This document shows, piece after piece, positions 53,796 through 62,633 of a stretch of DNA of 64,000 nt. Positions within the stretch are counted from its first letter, which is position 1. Each line of letters begins with the position of its first letter. A model generated the notes under the pieces. The model had not been told where the DNA came from. It did no database searches and worked only from the letters and a program-made list of their open reading frames with translations. Source of the DNA: Bacillus sp. AFS037270 (GTDB lineage: Bacteria; Bacillota; Bacilli; Bacillales_B; DSM-18226); contig NZ_NUNF01000019.1 in assembly GCF_002585305.1 (NCBI RefSeq), positions 101,065 through 165,064 on the forward strand, given 5' to 3'. A program made the translations under genes and the position numbers.

Positions 53796-55430
53796 TTATT
53801 CCCCGGCATTATACTTATCTAATGCTTTTTGTTTAATGTCTAATAGTTTTGGAAGGCCGTTTTTGTCCAATTGTTTTAAATAGTCGTCCCATTGTTTTTC
53901 AATACCGCCTTTTAAAATCCATTCCGCTTTCTTTCTTTCTACATATGGTTTTACCACTGTCTCCAGTTGTGTTAATTGATCTTGATCGTCTTTATCTAAG
54001 AAAATTGGTGGATAATTATAGGTTGCTTTCATAGAAGGAACATATATTTTATGCAGGATATCAAGTCTCCAAGCAGCATCATCTGGCATGGTCGTTACCG
54101 TTCCATAGTAGTTATCTAAAACTGCCAAAGGCCCATCCACATTTGTTTTTTGCCTTAAATCCCAAGGTGAAGTGGAACCAAGCGGTAAATGTTTTAGAGA
54201 ACCATTGCTGGTAAGTTCAAAGATATTTTGTTGCTTCTTATCTCCATAAGTACCCCAGTTATTTTGTACAGATTGAATTGGTTCATAAGCCTTATCAATC
54301 CATTTTGCTGTTAATTCAAGATTCTTGTTTGCACTTGTTACGACCATTCGGCCCCTATCAAAACCATATCCATTGGTCCTTGCTACATTGATCTGCCCAT
54401 CTGGTCCTTTTAACGGAGGAAGTGGAACATAATCTTCATTATTACCAGAAATATTGGCTCTGTCCCACGTAAAGTATAAGCCGTAGCGGCCGTTCTTCCC
54501 TTTGGCCACATACGTATTCCAATCTTGCGTAAAGGCCTCCTTATCGATTAAACCTTTTTGTTGCAGCTGGTGAAGCCATTCAATTCCCTTTTTGTACCCT
54601 TCTTGGTTTGCAGTATAGATAACTTTCTTATCCTCTGATACTACATAATGATCATAGTTATCGCCTGACCCGAAGGCACCTAAGAGCATAGCTGGATCTT
54701 CACCGCCATGGTTGATCATGAACGACATCGGAATGATATCATTTTTCCCCTCTGGCTTCTTTTCTTTAAACGCAATTAAAACTTTTTCTAACTCATCAGT
54801 AGTTGTCGGCATTTTTAAACCTAACTCATCTAACCATTTCTTATTAATCCAAGGTATGTCATCTAACGCTTGAATCGCTTCTTTCCCATTGCCAAGTTCC
54901 TCGATCCATGGGAAGGAATAGATATGTCCATCAGAAGCAGTGATTAATTTTTTATATTCCGGGCGAGTGTCTAGAACTTTCCTGAAATTTGGCATATATT
55001 TATCAATTAGTGTTTCTACAGGGACAATAACTCCTTGTTTCGCGTATCTCAGGATATCATTATCACTTAAACCAGCGTGAAACACGGCATCCGGCAGGTC
55101 GCCGCTAGCAAGCTCCAAGTTTCTTTTATCTCCAAATTGTTCCCAAGGATAATTCGTCCAATCGATATGAACATTTGTATCCTTCTCTACTCTTTTCCAA
55201 ATTAATTTATCATTTGGATCCTTTGGCGCAATTGGTGAACTTTGTGTTAAAAATTTTAATGTCATCTTTTTATCTAATGGAAAATTGATATTTTTCAGTT
55301 CATACTTTGGTGATGAATTGGCCCCATCTGCTTCTTTTTTCGAACTGGCCGAATTCGAACAACCTGAAGCTAGTAAACTTGTAACAAGTGCAGCCGTTAC
55401 TAAAAAACTCATTTTTTTCTTTTTCTTCAT
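53796..55430 (-). CDS. LplA-type ABC substrate-binding lipoprotein
   Basis: 544 aa, typical of the large Lpl/YtcQ-type binding proteins. The lipobox LLASGCSNS places the lipidated Cys near residue 24. The mature part begins with a KMTLKFLTQSSPIAP strand and contains ERDTNVHIDWT-like and DDIPWINKKWLDELGLKMPTTTDEL segments. It captures an oligosaccharide, probably a fructan fragment given the neighbours. Third gene of the lplB-lplC-lplA set. Confidence 0.88.
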   Translation of the reverse strand: MKKKKKMSFLVTAALVTSLLASGCSNSASSKKEADGANSSPKYELKNINFPLDKKMTLKFLTQSSPIAPKDPNDKLIWKRVEKDTNVHIDWTNYPWEQFGDKRNLELASGDLPDAVFHAGLSDNDILRYAKQGVIVPVETLIDKYMPNFRKVLDTRPEYKKLITASDGHIYSFPWIEELGNGKEAIQALDDIPWINKKWLDELGLKMPTTTDELEKVLIAFKEKKPEGKNDIIPMSFMINHGGEDPAMLLGAFGSGDNYDHYVVSEDKKVIYTANQEGYKKGIEWLHQLQQKGLIDKEAFTQDWNTYVAKGKNGRYGLYFTWDRANISGNNEDYVPLPPLKGPDGQINVARTNGYGFDRGRMVVTSANKNLELTAKWIDKAYEPIQSVQNNWGTYGDKKQQNIFELTSNGSLKHLPLGSTSPWDLRQKTNVDGPLAVLDNYYGTVTTMPDDAAWRLDILHKIYVPSMKATYNYPPIFLDKDDQDQLTQLETVVKPYVERKKAEWILKGGIEKQWDDYLKQLDKNGLPKLLDIKQKALDKYNAGE

Positions 55431-55469
55431 AATCCCTTCACCCCATTTAATAGTTTAAAATTAATTTTT

Positions 55470-56354
55470 TTAACCCTTTATTGAACCCACCATTACTCCT
55501 TTTTCAAAGTACTTTTGGAAGAATGGATAAATTATTATTAGCGGCAAACTAGAAATGACAATACTTGAATACTTGACCATTTCAGCAATTTGCTGCAGCT
55601 GGGCTGTGTTTTGTGCGTCTTGAATCATGCCAGGTCTAGGCTGCATTTGAACAAGAATTGATCGAAGGACAATTTGTAAGGGCTGTAAATTCTCGCTTTT
55701 CAAGTAAATCATGGCATCAAAATAAGAATTCCATTGTGCGACAAATTGATATAACACTAATACCGCTATGATTGGTTTACTTAATGGAAGCAGGATTTTA
55801 AAGAAAAACTGGATTTCCGATGTACCGTCAACAATAGCGGCTTCTCGTAATTCATTTGGGATGCCTTGAAAGTAGGCTCTTGCTAAAATAATGTTCCATA
55901 CATTTACAGCACCTGGTAATAAAATGGCCCAAATGGTATCCAGCATATTTAAATTTTTGACTAACAAATAGGTTGGGATTAATCCCCCGCCAAAAAACAT
56001 TGTAATAATAAAGAGAGCCATCATCAGTTTTCGGCCGACAAAATCCTTCCTTGATAATGGATAAGCAGCGAATAACGTGATTGTAACTGAAATAAGCGAA
56101 AAAGCAGTGGAGTAAAAAAGTGAATTCCTAAAACCTATTAATAGTGATCCATCTTTAAATACTCGTGAGTATCCCTGAAGTGTCCATTTGGATGGATTAA
56201 GGGTAATCCCACTGTTTAACAAAGTTGCTGGATTTGTAAACGATGCCATAATGACATAAATTAATGGGATTAAAATAGCAAATACGATTAAGGCCAAGAT
56301 AACCCCGTTTGTTGTTAAGATGACTTTATCTGCCCTCGTTTGATGCTTAAACAT
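55470..56354 (-). CDS. LplC-type ABC transporter permease
   Basis: About 294 aa, six helices. The EAA loop is PNELREAAIVDGTSEIQFFFKILLPLSKP. The C-terminus KYFEKGVMVGSIKG is typical of the LplC/YtcP group. I used the ATG at 56354, preceded by GGAGGTGA; the longer frame starts inside that site. It begins 24 nt after lplB. Confidence 0.92.
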   Translation of the reverse strand: MFKHQTRADKVILTTNGVILALIVFAILIPLIYVIMASFTNPATLLNSGITLNPSKWTLQGYSRVFKDGSLLIGFRNSLFYSTAFSLISVTITLFAAYPLSRKDFVGRKLMMALFIITMFFGGGLIPTYLLVKNLNMLDTIWAILLPGAVNVWNIILARAYFQGIPNELREAAIVDGTSEIQFFFKILLPLSKPIIAVLVLYQFVAQWNSYFDAMIYLKSENLQPLQIVLRSILVQMQPRPGMIQDAQNTAQLQQIAEMVKYSSIVISSLPLIIIYPFFQKYFEKGVMVGSIKG

Positions 56355-56378
56355 ACCTCTCACCTCCATCAAGTAGAT

Positions 56379-57350
56379 TTATATACCTTCTCCTTCGTTT
56401 AACCGTTTTACGATTTGGTTAACGCTGATTAGTAAGATGACATTAATCACGGCGTTGAAAAGCCCAATTGCGGTTGAGTAACCATAATCCCCCATCTGCA
56501 AGCCAATTTTATAAACATAGGTAGGCAATATTTCAGATGTAGGAAGGTTCATTGATGTTTGCAATAAATACGCTTTTTCAAACCCAAGGCTCATGATGTT
56601 TCCGGCAGCTAAAATAAATTGAATCACCATAATCGGTTTAATCGTTGGCAAATCGATATGACGTATTTGCTGCAATATATTAGCTCCATCTATTTTCGCG
56701 GCATCAATTAAGTCTTGGCTTACATTGGAAAGTGATGCTAAATAAACAATCGATGCCCAGCCCGCAAATTGCCAAATATCACTTATAATATAGATCGTCC
56801 TGAAATAACTAGGTTCTGTCATGAAGGAGATACTGTCTCCACCCAAAAAAGTGATGAATCGATTAATAGGTCCAACCGGAGATAGGAAAATAAAAACAAT
56901 CCCGACTACAACAACAACTGAAATAAAATTTGGAGCATATAAGACTAATTGAATATTTTTCTTAATGGCCACTCTTTTAATTCGATGAATCATAAGTGCT
57001 AGAATAATAGGTACAGGAAAGCCAAATATTAATCCAAAGGCACTTAATTTTAGGGTGTTCTTTAAGAGATTCATAAAATCTGGTGTGCTCATGAACTTCT
57101 CAAAATTTTCCCATCCAATCCACGGACTTCCCATGATTCCTTGTAATGGATTAAAATCTTTGAAGGCAATAATGGCTCCATACATGGGTACGTATTTAAA
57201 AATAATAAGCAGGATTAACGCTGGAAGAACAAGGAGATATAATTGATAATTGTTCTTCATATACTTTAAATTCCTCGACATTTTAGTGCCCACTTCTGCT
57301 TTCATTACTTCGTTTGGACCATTCTCTACTTTCTGGTATATCTGTTCCAC
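56379..57350 (-). CDS. LplB-type ABC transporter permease
   Basis: 323 aa, six helices. FKYVPMYGAIIAFKDFNPLQGIMGSPWIG is the LplB/YteP signature, and the EAA loop is SQDLIDAAKIDGANILQQIRHIDLPTIKP. It starts at GTG, with GAGGAGG about 9 nt upstream. It is the first gene of the importer operon and has a cre box upstream. No ATPase gene is nearby. Confidence 0.92.
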   Translation of the reverse strand: MEQIYQKVENGPNEVMKAEVGTKMSRNLKYMKNNYQLYLLVLPALILLIIFKYVPMYGAIIAFKDFNPLQGIMGSPWIGWENFEKFMSTPDFMNLLKNTLKLSAFGLIFGFPVPIILALMIHRIKRVAIKKNIQLVLYAPNFISVVVVVGIVFIFLSPVGPINRFITFLGGDSISFMTEPSYFRTIYIISDIWQFAGWASIVYLASLSNVSQDLIDAAKIDGANILQQIRHIDLPTIKPIMVIQFILAAGNIMSLGFEKAYLLQTSMNLPTSEILPTYVYKIGLQMGDYGYSTAIGLFNAVINVILLISVNQIVKRLNEGEGI

Positions 57351-57462
57351 AATTGCTTCCTCCTCTCTGGGGTATTTTCTTCTTCTGGCTTTACTTTAAC
57401 AAAATGGCTCTTATGAATATTTCAATATTTTTGGTTTAAGGTGTTTAATATTTTCGGCACTT

Positions 57463-57476
57463 TGAAATCGGTTACA
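57463..57476. promoter_or_regulatory. cre box upstream of the Lpl-type importer operon
   Basis: TGAAATCGGTTACA fits the cre consensus (TGnAAnCGnWnnCA) at every defined position; it lies about 115 nt upstream of the GTG at 57350. Confidence 0.6.
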
Positions 57477-57493
57477 AATTTAACAAATAAAAA

Positions 57494-57518
57494 AACCTCT
57501 AGTTTTGAACTAGAGGTT
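57494..57518 (-). terminator. Terminator of the YesMN-binding protein operon
   Basis: A perfect 11-bp stem AACCTCTAGTT/AACTAGAGGTT with a 3-nt loop, then TTTTTTT on the minus strand. Confidence 0.88.
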
Positions 57519-57523
57519 ACCTT

Positions 57524-58855
57524 TTATGGATTCTGTATTTGTTTTAAACTAGTGTTAATTTTCTCCACGGCTTCCTTTGCAGAAGCCCCTACATCATTTC
57601 CGCCAAGTCCAACTTCTTCAAATAAGGTCTTTAGGGCATCGCTGATCACAGGATAAGCTGGGGTAACCGGGCGGTTTTTAGAAAATCTTTGTGCTTGTTG
57701 TAAAAAGATATTTTTAGGATACTGATTAAATTCAGGAAAGTCTTTAGCAACAGAGTACCTAGCAGGTATATCACCGGTTTCCTCCACATACATTTTTATC
57801 CCTTCATAACTTGTAACATATTTGATAAACTCCCAAGCTTCCTTTGAGTATTTAGTCTTGGAGGAAATACCGAGGGCCCATCCTCCATTTGGAACAACTT
57901 GATACTTCTCTTTTGGCAAAGGGGCAACTCCAAAATCTTCACCTAATTTAAATTCAGAACTATTTTCCAGATCCTTCAATGTCCAAGATCCAAGAACAGT
58001 CATCGCAAGTTTCCCTGTTATAAATGGGTCTGGCGGTAATTCAAAACCGGCCACTTTATCTTTATAATATAAATCTTGATAAAATTGCAGGGCTTTTAAT
58101 GCCTCTTTTGAATCCAAATACCCGCTTGCAGTTGTACCATCTGGACTTAGCGCGTCCGCCCCAAACTGCCAAAGGAGAGGCATTTTAAAATAAGCAGGAG
58201 ACTCACCATCATTAAAGCCCTGTGCTGGATCAATCCCATACACCCCCTTTTCAGGATAGGTTAGTTTTTTGGCAATCTGCAGCACTTCTTCCCATGTCAT
58301 TGGCTTATTGGGATCGCCTGAAGGAAAAGGTATGCCTGCGTTTTTAAAAAGCCGCTTATTATAAAATAATGCAATACTAGATTCAACGAGAGGAGCCAAG
58401 TAAATGGCCCCCTGAAAACTCATTCCTTTTAATGTCGATTCAGGAATATCCTCAATATTTCCCTCGTTTCTCATATATGAATCGAGTGATAATAATGAAC
58501 CTGTATTGGCATAAAGCGCCAAGGTCGGGCTGTCAATTGTCAGCACATCCGGAGGGTTTCCAGTGGCAAGCTCGGTTCGCAGTCTTATTTCATAATCACT
58601 ATAAGGAAATGATTTCATATGAACTTTAATAGTAGGATAAACTGCTTCGAAAGAAGAAACTAATTTTTCATATGCTTTATTTTCTGCTGCATTTCCATTA
58701 TTGCGCCAGAAGGTTAGCACGATTGGGTTGGTTTTATTTGGTTTTTCAACATTTTCTGTTTCACTGCTAGAGAATGTACCAAGGAAAGATAGCACATACA
58801 AGGAACTACTTATAAGTAAAATGGAAAAAATTATCAAAGATAACCATTTTTTCAT
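57524..58855 (-). CDS. Membrane-tethered family 1 sugar-binding protein, likely YesMN partner
   Basis: 443 aa. The N-terminus (about residues 1-30) is a hydrophobic segment without a lipobox Cys, so it is tethered by a helix or secreted. The remainder is a family 1 solute-binding fold (VSSFEAVYPTIKVHMKSFPYSDYE, PVTPAYPVISDALKTLFEEV). It lies 37 nt after yesN-type and is followed by a terminator, apart from the importer genes. This suggests a sensory role with the kinase rather than transport; that is inference. Confidence 0.82.
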   Translation of the reverse strand: MKKWLSLIIFSILLISSSLYVLSFLGTFSSSETENVEKPNKTNPIVLTFWRNNGNAAENKAYEKLVSSFEAVYPTIKVHMKSFPYSDYEIRLRTELATGNPPDVLTIDSPTLALYANTGSLLSLDSYMRNEGNIEDIPESTLKGMSFQGAIYLAPLVESSIALFYNKRLFKNAGIPFPSGDPNKPMTWEEVLQIAKKLTYPEKGVYGIDPAQGFNDGESPAYFKMPLLWQFGADALSPDGTTASGYLDSKEALKALQFYQDLYYKDKVAGFELPPDPFITGKLAMTVLGSWTLKDLENSSEFKLGEDFGVAPLPKEKYQVVPNGGWALGISSKTKYSKEAWEFIKYVTSYEGIKMYVEETGDIPARYSVAKDFPEFNQYPKNIFLQQAQRFSKNRPVTPAYPVISDALKTLFEEVGLGGNDVGASAKEAVEKINTSLKQIQNP

Positions 58856-58892
58856 CTACATTCCCTCACCTTCCTGCCCTAAAAAATCAAAC

Positions 58893-60485
58893 TTATGAAT
58901 CTAGTGAGTTTCGGAACTCAACAGGGGTTTGTCCAAAATACTTTTTAAAAACGGTACTAAAATACCCTGAGTTAGAAAAGCCAGTCAAGTTTGCCACATC
59001 AATTATTTTAAGCTGTTTATCTTTCAGGAACTGTCGGGCCTTCTGTAGTCGTAATTGAACAAGATAATCGCTGAAATTCTGTCCAACAGTATGTTTAAAC
59101 GTTTCGGATAAATGTGCACTATTGATATGGAAGAGTTCCGATAGCATGGAAAGGGAAATTTCACTTGCGTAATGCTGTTCCAAATATTGCTGAACACTAG
59201 CTACGATAACTTTTCCGTTCGAAAAACGCGCTACACGGACCTTCTCGATAATTAGCTTCGCTAATTGAAGAAGATGCTCGATTACTTTAGTTTGCGAATT
59301 GAGTTCCCAAATGCTTTGCTGACAATTCCACATTACCTTTTGAAAATCGTTTGTTTCCATATTATATTTTCTTGCGAGTGAGCCTAACAAAAACAACACA
59401 CGATTAGCAGCAAAGGTAAAGGACATAATCGAGAGGTTTCGGTCCCCTTCCAATAAAATGTATATATTCTCTTTAAATGCCTCGTAATTTACACTTTCAA
59501 TTCCATTAGTTAACTTTCTTTCAATCTCAGGTGAAAACTCAAATACTTCTTCTTTTACATTCGACCCATCCAATACCTGTGATTGTGAGCCGAGTTGACT
59601 TTGACTCCATGCAAGTAAACTAGAGATATAACCTGTCTTAAAATTTGTAATTCCACAAATCACATTTCCAATTCCAACAACCGTTTCTAATTTCAAGAGT
59701 CTCTTAATCGTCTGTTGTATTTCTTTTACTAGCCTTGAAGGACTGTCTCTATTGTCGGAATCGAGAAGCTGTAAAAAGTGAATCATATTTGCATAACTAG
59801 GGTCATAAAACGAATATGTTTTGGGATGATCTTTTGCAATTTCCTTACATAACATCTGAAAGGGAAGCCATAGTTCCTTTAATCGATTCGGATTGTATTC
59901 TTTCTCTCTTATTTCTACCGTAACAAATTGTACTTCTCCGTCATCATTTACAAGATCTTCTAACTGCAATTGGCGCAATCTCTCTGTTACCATGTTTAGC
60001 TCTAGCCATTCCTCTTTAACAAGGTAGAGTAAATATTGCTCTTGAACTTCTTGAAGCTGAGAATGAACAAGCCTGCGCAATCGAGCCGATTCCGCTTGGA
60101 TCCGCTTCTCTTCTTCAACTTCCTTACGAATCTTACTCAATACCTCTACTAATTCATCAGGGGCAACAGGTTTCAACAAGTAGTCTTTAACCCCTTCTTT
60201 CAATGAACCTCTTACATATTCAAAATCAGAATAACCCGATAAAACAACTACCATTACGTTCGGAAATTCTTGCTGACAACGTTTCGCTAATTCAATTCCA
60301 TCCATAATCGGCATCCTCATATCCGTAATAACCACATCGATATTCAAATCCCGAAGCAATTCAAGTGCTTCTTCCCCATTGGACGCCTCTCCTGCTATTT
60401 GGAACCCTTGTTCTTCCCAGTTCACTTTCATTCGTAAGCCTTTACGAATTTGAATCTCGTCATCTGTGATGATCACCTTCAACAT
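58893..60485 (-). CDS. YesN-type response regulator with AraC DNA-binding domain
   Basis: About 530 aa. The N-terminal receiver domain starts MLKVIITDDE and has the phosphoacceptor Asp in DVVITDMRMPIMDG (about residue 55) and the KPVAPDEL lysine. A central linker of about 270 residues precedes the C-terminal AraC double helix-turn-helix (SLSMLSELFHINSAHLSETFKH; FSNSGYFSTVFKKYFGQTP). I used the ATG at 60485 (GGGGTGAT at about 8 nt). It overlaps the kinase gene by 26 nt. Probable targets are the sugar operons downstream. Confidence 0.92.
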   Translation of the reverse strand: MLKVIITDDEIQIRKGLRMKVNWEEQGFQIAGEASNGEEALELLRDLNIDVVITDMRMPIMDGIELAKRCQQEFPNVMVVVLSGYSDFEYVRGSLKEGVKDYLLKPVAPDELVEVLSKIRKEVEEEKRIQAESARLRRLVHSQLQEVQEQYLLYLVKEEWLELNMVTERLRQLQLEDLVNDDGEVQFVTVEIREKEYNPNRLKELWLPFQMLCKEIAKDHPKTYSFYDPSYANMIHFLQLLDSDNRDSPSRLVKEIQQTIKRLLKLETVVGIGNVICGITNFKTGYISSLLAWSQSQLGSQSQVLDGSNVKEEVFEFSPEIERKLTNGIESVNYEAFKENIYILLEGDRNLSIMSFTFAANRVLFLLGSLARKYNMETNDFQKVMWNCQQSIWELNSQTKVIEHLLQLAKLIIEKVRVARFSNGKVIVASVQQYLEQHYASEISLSMLSELFHINSAHLSETFKHTVGQNFSDYLVQLRLQKARQFLKDKQLKIIDVANLTGFSNSGYFSTVFKKYFGQTPVEFRNSLDS

Positions 60486-62256
60486 GTCTATCACCCCGAT
60501 CTGTATTGATGCATAACGTAATCCGTGTGCCTGCATTCCTTTCAGATTCAATCATATACGAGAAATTTGGACCATAGTAAAGTTTCAAACGACTTAGTAC
60601 ATTTCTTAGTCCAATGCTGCTTCCTTTACTCATAAGGACACTATTTATATCATTCTTCGTCTGGACACTCATTAGATCGGAGAACACTTCTTCAGACATT
60701 CCGATCCCCTTATCTTCAATAACAATAAATACCAAATGATTACTTTGCTTGGTTTTAATAAAAATTTCCGCGGATGTCTTTTCAATAAAACTATATTTCA
60801 CAGCATTCTCGACGAGCGGCTGCAAAATAAATTTAATAATAGGAAGACTTCTTGTCTCTAAATCTTCTTCAATCTCAATTGATATAGCATCTTCATATCT
60901 TAGCTTTAATATTTCAGTGTAACTGCGGATATACTTTAACTCTTCTCCCAAATTTACTACATCACTGTGCGTGTTCAAGGAATATCTCATCATTCGGCCT
61001 AAGTGAATACTTACATCCATAACTTGTTTATTTTTTCCTTGCATAGCTAATCCACCAATAATTTCAAGCGTATTATTTAAAAAGTGTGGATTGATTTGTA
61101 ATAATAAGGCTTTATATTCCGCATCTTTTTGGCGTAAATTTGCCTCATATTCGGTTTCAATTAAATTCTTCAACCGATCAATCGTCTGATTAAAAACGGT
61201 TATTAGGTAACCCACTTCATTATTAGCTGATTTTATTGTCGGCATAAAGCGTTTGGCACCGGAAAAATCGCCACTTTCTATATACCTCATAGCTTTTGCC
61301 AACTTACCTAAGGGGCTAACAATATTCGAAGAAATCATGTAAGAAGCTACAATCGTTATTAAAAACACGATCGCACTAGTTAACAGCAGGTTCCGTTGTA
61401 AACGTGTGACCTTAGCGAATAATTCAGACTTAGTTACTTCACTAATTAAAATCCAATCGCCTACCCCTAACTTTTGATAAAAAACTAAATATTTTTCTCC
61501 ATGATCATCCGTTTCGACTAATCCCTTTTGATTTTTATCATCGCTTAATTTAATTAAGGTTTGTTTCAAAACCTTTTTAGGGGTTCGGATCTTTCCAGGC
61601 AGGATATTTTCGCCATTATGATTGATCAAATAAGCATGTCCGTTTTTTCCAATCTTGGTTTTATTCAACGATGTTTCAAGCAATTCTGAAGGAAAATTCA
61701 CCTTAATCATTCCATACGAAACAAATGTATTCATATCGAAGAGGGGTAAAATATAGCTATTAATGTTACCTTGGGTTGGCTGAAATGGATCAATATGCGA
61801 CTTAATATATCGCTGTTTATTTTGAGAATAGTCTTTATACCAATCTACTTGATTTAAGTTTGAGATATTTCCCCAGGTCCCTGTGCCATCATTCAAAACA
61901 ACTGAAATCGACATGCCATTTGAATTGTTTACCATCATCGACGATAACAACATTTTGAGTTGATTCTTCTGTAGAAGTCTCTGTCCATCGGATATATTGG
62001 CATTCTTGCTTTCTAGTTTGATCCATTTTTGTGTCGTTTGGTTTACGAGTATCTGATTCCCTAAATCTTTCGCTTGCGTTGTGATGGAATCAATAAAAAG
62101 CGAATATTGGTCCATAGCCTCCACTGTCAGTTCCTGTGTCTGTTCCTCAATGATGGATGTAAACCAGCTTGGTATAATAAAGGACAATATAATTAACGGG
62201 ATTGTTAATAAACAAGTAAATACGATAAATAAACGATTACGTAAGGAAAAAAACAT
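60460..62256 (-). CDS. YesM-type sensor histidine kinase
   Basis: 598 aa. Helix 1 (about residues 8-30), an extracytoplasmic double Cache-type domain (about 35-280), helix 2 (about 285-307), HAMP, then the His_kinase domain with phosphoacceptor His in LLLQINPHFLNNTLEIIGG. The HATPase part shows FILQPLVENAVKYSF and EDKGIGMS. GGGGG precedes the ATG. It forms an operon with the response regulator and the binding protein, and probably senses extracellular sugar directly or through that binding protein. Confidence 0.93.
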   Translation of the reverse strand: MFFSLRNRLFIVFTCLLTIPLIILSFIIPSWFTSIIEEQTQELTVEAMDQYSLFIDSITTQAKDLGNQILVNQTTQKWIKLESKNANISDGQRLLQKNQLKMLLSSMMVNNSNGMSISVVLNDGTGTWGNISNLNQVDWYKDYSQNKQRYIKSHIDPFQPTQGNINSYILPLFDMNTFVSYGMIKVNFPSELLETSLNKTKIGKNGHAYLINHNGENILPGKIRTPKKVLKQTLIKLSDDKNQKGLVETDDHGEKYLVFYQKLGVGDWILISEVTKSELFAKVTRLQRNLLLTSAIVFLITIVASYMISSNIVSPLGKLAKAMRYIESGDFSGAKRFMPTIKSANNEVGYLITVFNQTIDRLKNLIETEYEANLRQKDAEYKALLLQINPHFLNNTLEIIGGLAMQGKNKQVMDVSIHLGRMMRYSLNTHSDVVNLGEELKYIRSYTEILKLRYEDAISIEIEEDLETRSLPIIKFILQPLVENAVKYSFIEKTSAEIFIKTKQSNHLVFIVIEDKGIGMSEEVFSDLMSVQTKNDINSVLMSKGSSIGLRNVLSRLKLYYGPNFSYMIESERNAGTRITLCINTDRGDRHVEGDHHR

Positions 62257-62427
62257 ATCAGTCCCCCTGAAGGCTTAAGTAAACCCTTACAGTATTATGC
62301 ATTTTTTCTAATCTAGTTTTATTATTAATTCAATTTAACATATCCTTTCTCATCATACCATTGTAATTTAATAGCTATATTAGTAGTTTTTCTCCTAATA
62401 TTTTTTATTAACTGAAAAAATAAAAGT

Positions 62428-62458
62428 GACCCAAAAGGTAAAACAATCCTTTTGGGTC
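62428..62458 (-). terminator. Distal terminator after the alpha-galactosidase gene
   Basis: A perfect 11-bp stem with a 9-nt loop, followed by ACTTTTATTTTTT on the minus strand. Confidence 0.8.
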
Positions 62459-62583
62459 TACGGAGTAATATTTTAAAATATATCAAAAAAGCAGGTGGCG
62501 AATTCTTTTTTTTACAAAAGTGCTCAAGAACTTACCACCACCTAAGGATGATTTATTTCCCTATACAAGTTGGTCATTACATA

Positions 62584-62622
62584 AAAACGATGAACAACAT
62601 TTCTTCTGTTGTTCACCGTTTT
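62584..62622 (-). terminator. Proximal terminator after the alpha-galactosidase gene
   Basis: AAAACGATGAACAAC pairs with GTTGTTCACCGTTTT (one A-C mismatch) around a 9-nt loop, followed by GTTTTTATG on the minus strand. Confidence 0.65.
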
Positions 62623-62633
62623 CGATACGACTC

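Larger units (their letters stand above)
62257..62633. other. Intergenic region with two alpha-galactosidase terminators
   Basis: 377 nt. It holds two hairpins on the minus strand: 62584-62622 (15-bp stem with one mismatch, GTTTTT after it) and 62428-62458 (perfect 11-bp GACCCAAAAGG stem, then a T-rich tail). The remaining 170 nt beside the kinase gene should carry its promoter, but no convincing -35/-10 pair was seen. Confidence 0.6.
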
